The notes: generated by a model not told the origin, from the sequence alone. Counted from the stretch's first letter, positions 21,580 through 33,120 are shown. The stretch: DNA of 64,000 bases from Nothophaeocryptopus gaeumannii (GCA_031771865.1 JASISA010000029.1:1-64000), one strand, 5' to 3'. Translations and numbers: made by a program.

Positions 21580-24500
21580 ACACGCCAGAGTCAACATCAT
21601 CCTCCTTACTTGGGTTCGAGATCTCGGCCTGCTCTAGGAGATGTTCGAGGTCCCTCGAATTGTCCTATGGGAGATGCCTTATTTCCCACGCTGCGGTTTG
21701 TCTAGGAAACTCAGTAAGCCATCTTCTCGCGTCCTGGCATCTAGTGGCTAAGATGAGTTCCCTTCTACTCTCTCGCATGTTTGTACAGTAGGCAAGGTAG
21801 TGTCGAGCTGTCCCCTCTATCTCCACATTCGCAGTAGGGGCTAGTGTCAGGCACCCCAACCTTGTGGAGGAAGTGAGGAAGGCCAATTGTCTCTAACCGT
21901 ATCTGGAACACTATCGCGGCCTGGGCTTTGCTAAGCCCTCGATAAAGCTCCCGGGTATTAGTGTTCCATGGAGTCCTGAACGCGAGTGGGAGGATTCCTT
22001 CGCGCCTAGCATTGTCCCACTTCTGTGACTCGTCCGCTTATACTGGCCCTGGAGGATAGTCCATGTTGCTTTCGAGTCTTCTTTGGATCTACTCTGTCTA
22101 TGTGAGAGAGCTGGGACCGTAGGATAGTAGCCTGCTCGTCTGTCTGCTCTAGTGGCAGGCTGTATGGTTTTCTCAGGCGTCTGCTATATGCCCCAAGTTG
22201 TCCGCACTTTAGTAGGATCCGCCCCTTCAGCTCTTGCATGGCCTGGTGTATATCCGGCCTCTGCCTCTGCGCAGCCATTGCAGCTATAGCAGTTCTCTTC
22301 CCATACTCGGTAATGTCTTCGATCTGGAGTTCTTTGTGTAACAGTCGCGTTGGTGTAGCTCGGTAGGCCCCAAGGATTATCTGTAGGAATCTATTCTACA
22401 TTACCCGTAGCTTTTGTTGGAGCATTTTTGAGATTCCAGTCTCCTTTCCTGCCATCCATACCTCGCTCCGTGCATTACTGCTGGCCTGATCATTGAGATA
22501 TATAGCTTACGGGCTGTCTCTACCGTGGCGCCCACGTAGCAGCAGTAATCCGTCGTAGTGCAGCTTCTAGCCGTTTTGCTTTTGTAAGGGTATTCTCTAT
22601 CTGTGCGTGCCACTTGAGTCTCTTATCAACGATTACTCCTAGGACCCTCATTGTGTCCTCTGGGCCACTCTGGAGCGACGGGATGTTGGTGTTCTCTGGG
22701 ATTCGGATGTGCTCCTTGTGCCCCTTGTAAAGTGCATGACTTTGTATTTCTCAGGGGGCGAACTTAGCTCCATGTCTTGAGGCCCATTGTAGACAGCTGT
22801 TGTGGTCCTTTTCTAGTGCCTCGCATGTACCTCTTGTCGAATTTGACACTGCAATGAGGTATGTATCATCTGCAAACCCAACTGCTTCGGTGTATTCCAT
22901 TCCTTCTAGGAGGGAGGCTGTAAAGAAGAGGAACAGGATAGGTGAGATGGTGCTTCCTTGTGGGATTCCGCATGCCACTCGTGCTGCCGGTGACTCGTAT
23001 CCGGGATAGCGATTGTTGTCTCTCTGTCCTTCAGGAATGACGCTACAAAAGCTGTAATCCTGTATGGAATCCTCCTGCACCGTAGGTTGTGGATTAACCG
23101 TTCGTGATTGACTTTGTCAAACGCTCCTGTCATGTCAAGTGATAACACCGAGGCCACCTTGCCTTTCTTCCACGCAGTCTGATCGCTTTGAAGGATGTAC
23201 CGTAGTGCGTCTCCGGTCGATCTACCCGCTTGCGCCATTTGGTTTTGAGGAAGCAACTTATGTTCCCGTACAGCCTGTCCTATTTTCCGTGCAACTATTG
23301 CTTCTAGTATCTTGCCAATGCACGATAGAAGGGCAATAGGCCTCCATCCTTTGGAGTAGATGAGTCTTTACCCGCCTTCTGTAGCATAATCGTCCTAGCT
23401 TTCCGAAACTGGGCTGGGTGGTAGCCAATTGAAACACACTGTTGGAAGATGCGTTGGAGGATAGGGAGTAGCTGAGCTAGGCACTTCTTAATGCATCTGT
23501 TTGGTATCTCGTCGAGGCCGGGAGCCTTGTCGTTCGGCAGTCTTTGGACTACTTTTCGTACCTCCTCTTCTGTAATTTCGCATGCTATATTGACAGGTTC
23601 TAGGTATGTGGTGCTCTCGATATCTAATGTGTCTGCGGGCTCTAGCATTGGGAAAAGGGCTGTCCGTAGGATCTCTGTTTTCGCACTGTCCGTCGTGAAC
23701 TGATCGTTATTGTGTGTTAGTGTAGGCATCTAGGGAGGTCGAATAGGGCTATCGCTGTTCTTTGCCCACTTAGCCAGCTTCCACATTCCCTGTGGCTCGC
23801 TAGCGGTTTTGTGAACCGCGGTCCTCCACTGTTTCCTTTTCTCTGTCTGGATAGTTCTCTTTTTCTCCTGGTTTCGTGCCCTCCACTCCTTCCAGTGCTC
23901 CTCGCTCCCTGTCCATTGTGCATGCCGTCTTGCCTGCCGAGCCTCCTGAATCGCATGTAGTACTACCGGCACACTCCTTGGATCTGGCGGCCGATATGTT
24001 TTACGCCGGACAACAAGGTCCCTTGTCTTTTGTAGAGCATTGCTGAGATCACTCACGGTGCTATCTATATCCTCCTTTGTTGTCATCCCTTCGGCTAGGT
24101 AGGAGCTTTTGGAGCGTCTCTCTGAACTCCTCCCAGTTAGTGTCCTTCCACATCCATCTTGTTCTCGTCTCCTCCTGTATCCCTATGTTAATAGTTGTCT
24201 CTATGCTGATATGATCAGAGTCAATGTCTTCCTTGCCTGGCTGACATGCTGTTATCCTCTTTGATATCTCCTCTGTTGCAAGAGTAAGGTCTATCGTCGT
24301 CCCAGTTTGGGACTGTGGTGTCTTTCTCCAGGTAGCAAGGCCTAGGGGTGTCGCTAGGTATAGCGTGTCTCGACACGCCTCTCGTAGCTCTCTTGCTCTA
24401 AGATCCTCCTGTGGTACTAACGGTCCTCCCCACCAACGGTGGTGAAGATTGAAGTCTCCAACTAGAACGTGTTCTCCCGGTTCCTCAATACCTTCTAAAA

Positions 24501-24845
24501 GCTCCTCCACTGTAAGCCTCGCATCCCAGTTATAGATGTTATGGAGGTGTACAGTTCCTATTGTCGTTTGTAGTGAGATTAGGATCTTCTGATTACTCAT
24601 AATCCGGTGCGACCATTCGGATAGGCTGTACTTCTTATGGACGTAGAATACGACTCTCCTGTCTTTGTCTTCCCTGCAACAGTATAGTACTTCGGATGTG
24701 TGACTGTTCTTCCATTGCTTGGGTTAGTGTATGGCTCCTGGATAGCGAGAATGTCTTTCTGGCTGTCATCGAGTAGCTGCCGGTGGGTAGCCTGTGATTT
24801 CCGTACGTTTGCCTGCAGTATACTTAGTGTCGGTTGTGTGTTCAT
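21580..24845 (-). pseudogene. LINE ORF2: endonuclease and reverse transcriptase, frameshifted
   Basis: An ATG at 24845 begins MNTQPTLSILQANVRKSQ, the first block of an AP-type endonuclease. LVGDFNLHHRWWGG at about 24440-24480 and a SDHISI block at about 24210 give the catalytic Asp, Asn and His surroundings. RT motifs follow: a LSLDMTGAFDKVNHERL block at about 23120-23170, GIPQGSTISPILF at about 22940-22980 and VGFADDTYLI, with the catalytic FADD, at about 22860-22890. Near 21830 a Cys/His cluster resembling the C-terminal LINE zinc finger is visible. The phase changes near 24640, 24080, 23330 and again below 22750, so several single-base indels break it. Stops near 23729 and below 22620 add to the damage. 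The end coordinate is approximate. Confidence 0.82.
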
Positions 24846-25114
24846 TGGGTACTAGCTGGTGGTTGATCCCGCTGTATTGCTCGTCGGATTGACCCTTGTC
24901 CTTGCTCCGGTACAATGGTCTTAGCCCTGTTCACCGCCCCAACTGGCCTCCCAAACCTCTGTAGTGTTCCTTCTCTACTGCTGTTCCTATTGGCCTCCTG
25001 CCTAGGACATATTCGCGGCTTGTCCGGGTAGCTGTTTAGTCCTCTCCCTCCCCATTCGCTCCTTGCTGTAGAGGAGGGAAGGCAGAGGAGAAGTAGAGCT
25101 AGGAGTACTGTAGG

Positions 25115-26383
25115 TTAGCTTAGCCATGTAGCTCGCCCTATCTTCTTCATGCTCTGAATCTTGTCCTTGATTGCTTGTCTCTTTGAGCACATATAGTGCC
25201 AAGCTGGGTGGTTCTGACTGCAATTTCCGCATTTACTGTGCTTTGATCGGTCTGCCTCTGCAAGCTTCTCGTGCGCACATTCTCTTATGTTATGGCTTCC
25301 TCCACACCTTGCACACACCGTACCGTTTGTGCACCTTGTGCCGATATGGCCATATCTTTGGCAGTTGAAGCACTGTGTTATTGTCCATTGGTGGTCCCAT
25401 TCTTCAGTGTCGTGGAGCACTCCGGAGATGATAATGCCCTTCTCTACCGCAGCTCTGGCAGCTTCCACCGTCTTCAGTTCGACTACTAGAGTGCTCTGTT
25501 TCTTTGTTCCCGTTGCTATAGCTTTCTGGCCCTTCCACCAGGCATTCTGTACTTGGATTCCGGGTATTAGCCGCTTGTTGTCTTCCTCAATTGACTGGAT
25601 CCGCTGTGTAGTAGGGTCGTTTCCTGCAACTGTAACAAAGTGGACTTGGACTGGGAAGGTTTTCTGTGCTATTCTTGCCTCCTTCAAGACCTTGCCTAGG
25701 CCTTGGGTGTCTGCCGCCATTCGGTTCCTTGCTGCAGGGTCCGTAGTCGTGAGAACTAGTCCATCGGGGACCTTCTTGACTGCGACTACATGTGCCCAGT
25801 TCCCTCCTTCTGCAGTAAAACGCGAAACAATCCGGGTAGCTTCAGCATCCCTAAGCTCAGCCCTAGTCGCTTCATTGTCTACGTGAATCTTGAGGAGCAC
25901 GCAGCTCTTTGTGCTTTGATGCTAGACAGCTGGGCTGGCTGTTGGGCTGCGACTGTAGCCCAGGTTGTCTTTGGTCCTGGACTCTGCTCTATCTTCTTCT
26001 GAATCTGTGTAATACTCCGTTGGATAGATTCCAGAGTGGCTTCCTGGTTGGTGCGCTTCGTGGTCCGCGCTGCAGTTGAGTGAATCATATCCAGAATCAT
26101 CTGGATTGCCCTCTCTGGTTGGAGGGAGGAGTGTTGACTCTGATGCATCAGTTCAGCTGCCTCATTCTGAATATCTTTCAGGGCCTCCCAAGGTGAGAGG
26201 GGACCCTGCTGGTTCTTGTTTACTGCTGCGTTCTTTCTCTATACCCCTTCTCTTGGGAGGTTGGGTAGGAAGCTAGATTGATACTCCTGTATCTCTGCCT
26301 GTAGTAGTTTCTTCAGTAACCTCTTGAAATGGCTCTAGTCCGTTGTCTGTGCCTGAGGCAGCACAGCCTTGTGCACTAGCCAT
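25115..26383 (-). pseudogene. LINE ORF1: nucleic-acid-binding protein with three zinc knuckles, frameshifted
   Basis: The likely start is an ATG at 26383 (MASAQGCAA). After a stop and phase changes near 26280-26160 the frame at 26148-25879 contains a helical segment (QRSITQIQKKIEQ), and another phase change near 25890 leads to the main open part down to 25115. That part ends with three knuckle-like motifs: CFNCQRYGHIGTRC, CARCGGSHNIRECAH and CGNCSQNHPAWHYMC. ORF1 proteins of fungal and insect LINEs carry such CCHC arrays and bind the element RNA. At least two indels and one stop make this copy non-functional. Confidence 0.78.
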
Positions 26384-26564
26384 GCTTGGCAGAGAATTCT
26401 CTTCTTCTAATGCTGAGAATCAGTATTTTCGAGCGCTGACTGCGCACCCGCCAACAGCGGCGTGTAGCCGTGCTTTGGATGCGTGTATTGCCTTGATAGG
26501 TTCCGTATGTTCTGAGGTTTTGGTAATGCCGCCTCCCCAAATTCGTTCGAGGTTCGTTTTTTAA

Positions 26565-26739
26565 ATATATAGAGTATAAGGTAAGTATCTATTAACTATT
26601 AAGGTAGGTAGAACCGAGTATCTTTACTAGCGCTAAGTAAACTAGAAGTCGTAATAGTCTATACCTTTTAGTAACTAACTAAAGCGCCTATAACTAGTCT
26701 TCTTATTCGAGGTAGTCTTATCGATAAAGATTAACCTAT
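26565..26739 (-). pseudogene. Tc1/mariner transposase relic, DDE_3 part
   Basis: Read on the minus strand from 26739 this short RIP-degraded piece gives LIFIDKTTSNKKTSYRR, then a Trp-to-stop position and LLKGIDYYDF, and later YSVLPTL. This is the conserved first catalytic block of DDE_3 transposases (LVFIDE..., GWAP.G, ...SVLPAL). It is in phase with the helix-turn-helix part on the far side of the chromovirus (33510-34000). Confidence 0.72.
26735..26739. repeat. Target site duplication CCTAT, left copy
   Basis: CCTAT precedes the TG of the left chromovirus LTR and recurs at 33505-33509 directly after the right LTR. Confidence 0.9.
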
Positions 26740-27093
26740 TGTTACGCACGGTATCTCGCTTGTCAGGTGACTCGCTTAATCACGTGGAATGGCTTCTTTG
26801 GAGAATGCGTCGGCAAGTGGAACGAAGTGAAGGAAGTCTTGGCTTATTCCAATCAGTGAGATTGTAACATGAGTTGAACACGATGATTGCTAGTCAACCA
26901 TCGTTCCTAAATACATAAGAGACTTTAGGTGAGATCAGACTGATCGCCTAGGGAGGTGATCAGTGTGATCAGACTGATCGCCTAGGGAGGTGATCATCCT
27001 GATCAGGGTGATCGGAGGCTCTCTCGGTCTCGTACCTTACGATCAGTAACACGTGACCTCGCACTGGGCAAGGACCCAGCACGAACCGTAACA
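26740..27093 (-). repeat. 3' LTR of the chromovirus
   Basis: 354 bp, with a 7-bp inverted repeat at its ends (TGTTACG/CGTAACA). Inside is a GATCA-rich region with tandem copies of GATCAGACTGATCGCCTAGG. Compared with the other LTR it lacks 13 bases in five short gaps and has no base substitution. Confidence 0.95.
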
Positions 27094-27110
27094 CCATCCC
27101 CTTTTAGCCT
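27094..27110 (-). other. Polypurine tract of the chromovirus
   Basis: Directly inside the 3' LTR the element strand reads AAAAGGGGATGG, the expected purine run for plus-strand priming. Confidence 0.7.
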
Positions 27111-27119
27111 AGCGTCGTC

Positions 27120-27140
27120 CCGACGCTTATACATAGCTCG
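27120..27140 (+). promoter_or_regulatory. Possible core promoter of the antisense gene
   Basis: TTATACATA lies about 50 bp upstream of the ATG at 27182, in the 88-bp gap between the LTR end and the antisense gene, and resembles a TATA box. A short GTCGTCCCGACG inverted repeat sits just before it. Called by position only. Confidence 0.35.
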
Positions 27141-27181
27141 AGTCGGTCCTTAGACGCCAGTCGTCATGGGTTTTCGTAGTC

Positions 27182-27787
27182 ATGCCTCCTAGGCTCTCCT
27201 CCTCCACCCACCGCCGCCACAAGCTTGCAGATTTCCTGGATCGCACTGGTACCGTCATGGTAAAGCAGTGTTCGACGTGCGCGAAGCACAAGAGGGTGTG
27301 TCGGGTACACGTTCGGTCGGGTCGATGTAACGAGTGTGTCCGGCGCGGTCAGCGCTGCGACATGAAGGTCACAAAGTCTGAGTTCGACCGGCTGGTGGCT
27401 GAACGTGAGAGGCTCCAGTCTAGTATAAAGGAGGCTCAGCAGGCGCAAGAGGAGGCGCAGCACCGGTTAGAGGAAGCGCAGCGCTCTCAGCAGATGGCTT
27501 TCGAAGCGTCTCGTACGGCGTTTGCCCGCGAGATGAGATTGCGACAACAGTTGGACTTAGTGGATAAGCGGTCCGATGAGGCTGTTGCTGTGGAAATACG
27601 GGATATCGAGGAGCAGGAGCAAGAGGAGCGGGCAGCTGAAGCTACGCTAGGCTTCGACGAACCGTCCTACGGGCTGAATCTGTCTCCTATGACCTGGGGC
27701 GCCCTCGAGGGCGTTGATCCCTTCGATTGGTCGTTACTGGATCCCAACCCCGATGGAATTGTTGCAGGAGTAAGCGGCAATTCATAA
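27182..27787 (+). CDS. Zn(II)2Cys6-type protein encoded antisense inside the chromovirus
   Basis: This is an intact 201-residue frame from an ATG at 27182, opposite in direction to gag and pol, with its end overlapping the end of pol by 101 bases. Residues about 34-63 hold six cysteines spaced C-x2-C-x6-C-x8-C-x2-C-x6-C (CSTCAKHKRVC, then CNECVRRGQRC). That matches the fungal Zn2Cys6 binuclear cluster of Gal4-type DNA-binding domains, and basic residues surround it. A predicted coiled coil rich in Glu, Gln and Ala follows (about 75-125), as in Gal4-class dimerisers, then an acidic Glu-rich segment and a tail rich in aromatic and acidic residues that could activate transcription. There is no fungal-specific transcription factor middle domain, so it is short. 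It could regulate the element or host genes; function is inference. It is intact although gag and pol are frameshifted. Confidence 0.8.
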   Translation: MPPRLSSSTHRRHKLADFLDRTGTVMVKQCSTCAKHKRVCRVHVRSGRCNECVRRGQRCDMKVTKSEFDRLVAERERLQSSIKEAQQAQEEAQHRLEEAQRSQQMAFEASRTAFAREMRLRQQLDLVDKRSDEAVAVEIRDIEEQEQEERAAEATLGFDEPSYGLNLSPMTWGALEGVDPFDWSLLDPNPDGIVAGVSGNS

Positions 27788-30700
27788 GATGTTCCCGCGG
27801 CTCCCAGGTAATTTCCGAGTCGTCGTACCCTCTCCATTTAATAAGGTACTGATCGTCTTTATAGTCCAGAATCTTTTCGACTTCGAATTCGGTTTCTTCT
27901 TGTGGGACAAATGAAAATGTCTCCTGACAAGGTGTCTCGGCGTCGGCTGGTTCCAAGAGAGAGATGTGGAACACTGGATGAATCTTTGCATCTGCCGGTA
28001 GTCGTAGTCGGTAGTTGACCGGTCCCTTGGCCTCTTCAATCAAAAATGGCCCGACCTTTACATGGTCTAACTTTCTGGTCTTTCTTCTCGTTTTGAGATT
28101 TCTCGTGAGGAGATAGACCTTATCCCCCTCCTTCAGCTGAGGTGCCATTTGTGAGCCATGCTGTCGCGATTTCAGCAGGTGTCCTTGTTGTCGTAGGATG
28201 GCCTTGTTCATTTCCGAGTGAACATCCTTAAGCTGGTCAACCGCAATCAACGCCCGTGGTGCGTTAGGGTGAATGCCAGGTTCGCCAAACAGGTGTGGAT
28301 CCCTTCCAAAGTTTGCGAAGAATGGCGTGAGACCCGTCGTCTCGGATTGCTGGTTGTTGAGTGCGATTTGTGCCATGGGTAGGAGTGATACCCAATTGTC
28401 CTGTGCGTAGTTGATGTAGTGGCGTAGGTATTGTTCTAGTGTCTGGTTCATCCGTTCGGTTTGTCCGTCGGTTTGCGGATGAAACGCCGTTGATAGCTTG
28501 TGTCTGATCCCGATCGTGGATACGAGTGTCTTCCAGTAGTTCGATGTGAACAACTTGTCTCTGTCGGTAATGAAGACCTCTGGGAATCCGTGATATCGTA
28601 CAAGTCTATCCAGCACAAGGTGTCCGAGTTGCTCTGCCGTGTATGTCTCACACGCAGGAATAAAGTGCGCGTACTTCGTGAGCCTGTCGACCATGACCAG
28701 TATCATGTCGTACTTGACTTTCGTTGCTTGATCCGTCGATCCTGGGAGTTTCGTAATGAAATCCATCGTAACTTCGTCCCATGGTTGTGTCGGTGGGCTC
28801 CGGAATTTAAGTTGTCCGTACTTCGAATGTCGAGATGCCTTGTTCTGTTGGCATTGAACACAGCGTGCGATGTATTTCTTGACTCGTTCTCGCATATGTG
28901 GGAATCCAAAGTTGCGTTGGATAAGCTCTACTGTCTTCGAGATTCCTGGATGTCCGTATTGCGGATCGTTGTGATGGTGTCGAATGCACTCTTCCTGTCG
29001 GTCCGTCGGTACTTGGTACTTTCCCTGTGCAATAGGAAATTGTTCTGTCTTGTCTTGCAGAACTCGCACTATGTTGTTGAACTCCATTTGGTTGGCACTC
29101 AGGCTTCCATCCTGATTTGTCTTGAGTATGCTGTGCTGCACTCTTTCCTTTCCTTCCATGTAGTCACTTCGTCGGCTCAGTGCGTCGGCTCGACCGTTGT
29201 CTTTACCAGGTGTATAGCGGATTTCGAACTTGTACTGACCAAGGAGCTCCGACCAGCGGGTCTGCCTTCGAGTCAGTTGTTTAGTCGTAGTGAAGTAGGT
29301 CAGATTCTTGTGATCAGAAAGAATCGTGAGCCTGGGTGCTCCTTCCGCATATGCTCGCCAGTGCTGCAGGGCAGCGACAATCGCAAGAAGTTCCTTATCA
29401 TGGATGTCGTAATTCTCTTCTGCAGGAGTCATCTTTCGTGAGTAGTAGGCTACCGGGTGTCGCTTCCCGTCGTGCTCCTGTGTGAGACACGCGCCTATCG
29501 CCATATCCGATGCATCTGTTTCGATTTGCACGTCCTTCGTACCGTCGAAAAGTCGAAGCGTTGGCGCTGTGGCGCACATTTCTTTGAGTTTGTCGAATGC
29601 CTGTTGGTGTCGTTTTTCCCACTGGAACTTGGTGTCTTTTCTCGTGAGTTCCGTCATTGGTTTCGCAATCCTTGAGTAGTCTGGGATGAACTTTCGATTG
29701 TAGTTCGCGAGTCCAAGGAAGGATTGTACTTCGGTAACATTCGTGGGTCGAGGCCATTCGTGTATCGACCGTGTCTTTGCTGGATCGATTTGGATTCCTT
29801 TCGTACTAAGGATAAATCCAAGGAATTTGACTTCCTTTTGTGGAACTCGCATTTCTCTGGTGCTGTCTTGAACCCTACTCGTGTGAGGCGTTCGAAGACG
29901 TCTTGGACTTGCTTGATATGCTTGCTCAGTTCTCCTTGGTATAGACCAAGATGTCGTCCATGTAAGCGATAACACAGACGTCAAGCAAATCTCGTAGTGT
30001 TTCATTGACAAGGTCCTGGCATGAGGCTGGCGCATTGGTAAGCCCCATTGGCATAACCAGAAACTCGTAAAGTCCATATCTTGTTCGGAATGCAGTCTTC
30101 CATTCTTCTCCCTTCGCCATTCGTATTGCGTAGAATGCGTCTCGGAGGTCGATCTTTGTAAACCAGTCTGATCCGGTAAGTCGATCTTGTGCTTCTTCGA
30201 TGCTTGGTAATGGATATCGGTTCTTGATTGTCATGTCGTTGAGCCTTCTATAGTCAACGACCATTCGCAACTTCCCGTTCTGCTTTGGTACGAAGAGAAT
30301 TGGAGAGCCTGCGCTTGAGGTGGACTTCCGTATCCATCCTTTGGCTAGCTTCTCCTTCAGCCATTCATCTAGGGCTTTGAGCTCTTTCTCAGATAATGCG
30401 TAAATGGGTCCCCATGGAGGCTCTTTCCCAGGCTGAATCTTGATCTTGTGATCCCATGGTTGGTGTATAGGTAAGGCTTCCTTGCCTTCCTCTTCCTGAA
30501 AGAGTCTCGACCATCTTTGGTACTCCTCAGGGACATCTGGCGCTGAGATCGCCATCTGCTTTCCAGGATTGCCAGTTCCTCGTCCCGTGATTCCGTGACC
30601 TGCTGGACCTACGCAGTGTCTATCCGGGGTGGCTCCAGTCTCTGGGCTCAGTGTCGGCGCAAGCTGAGTTGTGCACAGCTGTTCTTTCGCCTCATCCGCC

Positions 30701-31140
30701 GCGTACTTTCGACGCTGTACGGGTCTGATACGGGTGGCACTTCCGTATCCTTCAAATGTGAGTACTCCTCTCTTCCAGTCAATTACTGGGTTGTGCTTTC
30801 TCAACCAAGGCATGCCTAGCACGATATCCCAGCTGGCCATAGCTGTGACATCTAAGACAATCTCCTCGTGGTGCTGTTGGATAGCCAGTGGTAGCGGTAT
30901 CGTCTCGCGCTCCACACAGGGTAAGGGTGATCCGTCGACCGCGATCAGTTCATACCCTTGTTTCTTCGTCTGGGTAGCTAGTCCAGTCCGTTTTACAAAT
31001 GACTCGGATGCAAAGTTCCCGCTCGCTCCGGAGTCGATCATGGCACTCGTCTTGAGTCCATTGACGATAACTTGTGTGCTGAACACTGTTGCTGATGCTT
31101 GAGCTTCTTGTGTGACGTTTAACTCCCTTCGGCCGCTCAT
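27687..31140 (-). pseudogene. Chromovirus Pol: protease, RT, RNase H, integrase, chromodomain
   Basis: The ATG at 31140 overlaps the gag stop as ATGA. The protease active site is AMIDSGASGNF (about residue 35). RT has KIDLRDAFYAIRM, VMPMGLTNAPA and the catalytic YMDDIL near 29960. RNase H contains ETDASDMAIGA, ending at ADALSRRSD. The integrase zinc finger (HPGISKTVELIQ to CVQCQQNK) is followed by the core with MDFITKLPG, FITDRDKLFTS and QTERMNQTLEQY, which give the D, D and E residues. The C-terminus is a chromodomain with VEKILDYKDDQYLIKWRGY and ITWEPREHL near 27800-27900, which in chromoviruses guides integration to modified histones. After YTKEN (about 29925) the frame shifts by one missing base, and again at an A run near 29845. 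Otherwise all domains are complete. Confidence 0.93.
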
Positions 31141-33120
31141 GCCTGAGGAGTCGATCCTTTTCCCGAGACTGTGGCTCTATTGTCTAACCAGTCCAGGATC
31201 TGTATACGTGTTTCCTCCAGTGTTTTGGCCATAGCTTTCTCTTGTGGCAACTCGTTGCATGCGTATCGGCTCTGACATGCTTGTGCTTGTTTGTAGCCAT
31301 TCTTGAGGTCTTGGATCGATGTTCTCATCTCGTTCGTAACGACTTGTCCGCGCGGTGTTAGGTACCCGTACGGTGTAAACCAGCTTCCAATTGGTGGTCT
31401 ATCCCAGATGAATGTTGAAAACTCTTCTTGGACGTCTAGCCTGGGATACCTCCAGAACATTGATCGTAGTTGTCCTAGGAAGAAATCAAACTTAACTGGG
31501 TTAAGCAGTCTTCCTCCTGTCGGTGTTCGTGGAAAGATCTCTTCACTGTTGCGTGCTATGTGAAGGATCATCTTGCGTATTGGTTCCGGTGCGTCCACGC
31601 TAAGGTGAAGTATTTCGTCGTTGTCATCGTCCTCACTGGATTCTTCTTCTTCTTCCGAGGTTCCTTCCTCAGTTTCATCGTCACTGGATGACTCTTGTGG
31701 GTTCTCCGGAATCTCAGGTAAGATACCCGTGATAGGGTAGTCGTCCGCCTGAGTAGCGACATCCATCACCACTTCCTCCTGTGGGGTCCCCTCAGATTCA
31801 TTGGGATTTTGGTTCTCCTTATCGCTGTCATCAGCGCCCCAACAGGTTTCATCCAAATCCTCCTCTTCCGGCGTTTGAACGTGACGATCAAGTTGTCGTA
31901 GTTCGTCCGGAATTGGTAAGTGTCGGTGTCCTCCAACTGTGGTGTTGATTGGTGGAACCGGGGCAGGTCTTCGTGGCGCAGACGGCCAGTATCCTGCTTC
32001 CATCTTCGAGGAGTAGTGTGTTTGACACGAATCGTCATAACAGAATCGCCAGTGAAGGCTTCCGTGACCGTTCCGCAGTTCCCGACCTGTCTCGTCAGGT
32101 AACTTTCGTGTCATCATACCAAACAATCGTGGCTTTTGTTGATCGGCGCCTGTCGTTTCGTAGGCTCCGCGTCCCACGTCGTGGTTTCGTTGCATCGTGT
32201 TGAACTGTCGTTGCACCATGTTCTTTGAACGACAATTCCTCGCATAGTGGCCTTCCTTGCCACATGCATAGCAATTCAGTTTCTTCTCATTTCTTCTGGG
32301 CGAACTCTTGCCCTTCCTACTTCCTTTGAACGGGCGACCTTTCTGGGTTGCATTGAACTGCCAGTCCATTGCATCGGGGTCGCGTTGCTGTCTCTGAGGT
32401 GGTTTAGACCACCCATCGCGTCGTCCCGAGGGCACATAGCCTGCCCTTCCCGTAACCTTGGAATCATAGCGTCGCTCCATGGCTCGCTCGTAAAGTTGGT
32501 CGTCCAGTTCAATCGCCGCTTTAATCAGTTCTCCGAGGCTGTCGATCTTCCCAGAGTATCGCATCAGTTCATCCTTGACTGAGTCTCTGAGACCTCGTCG
32601 GAACATAACTTGGAGAGCATCGTCGTCCCAATCCGTGATCTGGGCGTGCTCCTGAAACTTGGCTGCGTAGTCTGCCGTGGAACCCTTCTGAGTGAGATGT
32701 TGGATAACCCGGACCGCGGTCGAAACCTCGTTCGAGACTCCATACACCTGCTTCATTGCGTTCTTCATGTGATTCCAGGTCCTGAAGATTCCCGTTGAAT
32801 CCTCGTCACTGTCCAAGTAGTTCCTGAGAAAAGGTTTGATCCAGTGCTGCACACGTCCTCGCATAAAGGTCGTTGCGAAGAGTGGCTTCTGAGCTTCACC
32901 CATCTCGTTGAACTTGAAGTACATGTCCATTTGGGTAAGCCAGACGTCGAACTTGTCTCGGTCGCCATAATAGTAGTCCGGCTTGCCGACCTTGAGGAAC
33001 TGTCGTTGGTGTGGTTGGCAAGTGCATTGATGGCCGACTGAGATGTGCTGGATCGTTGGCGAGAGCTTCCTGCTTCGCTGGGGGCGGAGTTCCCCTTCCG
33101 GTTTGCTGAGAGGCACTCAT
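31137..33120 (-). pseudogene. Chromovirus Gag with CCHC zinc knuckle
   Basis: The natural start is the ATG at 33120 (MSASQQTGRGTPPP), only eight bases past the priming site. After about 43 codons the coding phase shifts by one base near 32995-33010 and continues as FLKVGKPDYYYGDRDKFDVW, a typical start of the fungal Ty3 gag capsid region, to the TGA at 31137-31139. A zinc knuckle CYACGKEGHYARNC lies at about 32235-32275. The C-terminal third is acidic, with an EEEEESSEDDDNDE tract. The stop overlaps the pol ATG (ATGA), which would allow stop-restart translation. The one-base phase change makes this copy defective unless it is a consensus error. Confidence 0.88.

Larger units (their letters stand above)
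21375..26564 (-). mobile_element. Tad-like non-LTR retrotransposon (LINE), decayed
   Basis: A minus-strand element with an ORF1 carrying zinc knuckles, an ORF2 with AP-endonuclease and reverse transcriptase, and a (TTA)n/(TAA)n simple-repeat tail at 21375-21405 on its 3' side. No LTRs flank it. Both borders adjoin RIP-degraded DNA, so the 5' end near 26564 is set by the change in composition. The reading frames are broken mainly by frameshifts. Gene order and the C-terminal cysteine-rich motif fit the Tad/I-like LINEs of filamentous fungi. Confidence 0.85.

Noticed and set aside
21429..21791. 120-codon plus-strand frame over the LINE 3' end
   Set aside because: Opposite to the C-terminal part of LINE ORF2, with no motif of its own.
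28500..29441. 313-codon plus-strand open frame inside the chromovirus
   Set aside because: It is the antisense shadow of the RNase H and integrase part of pol; there is no protein-like pattern, unlike the zinc-cluster frame at 27182.
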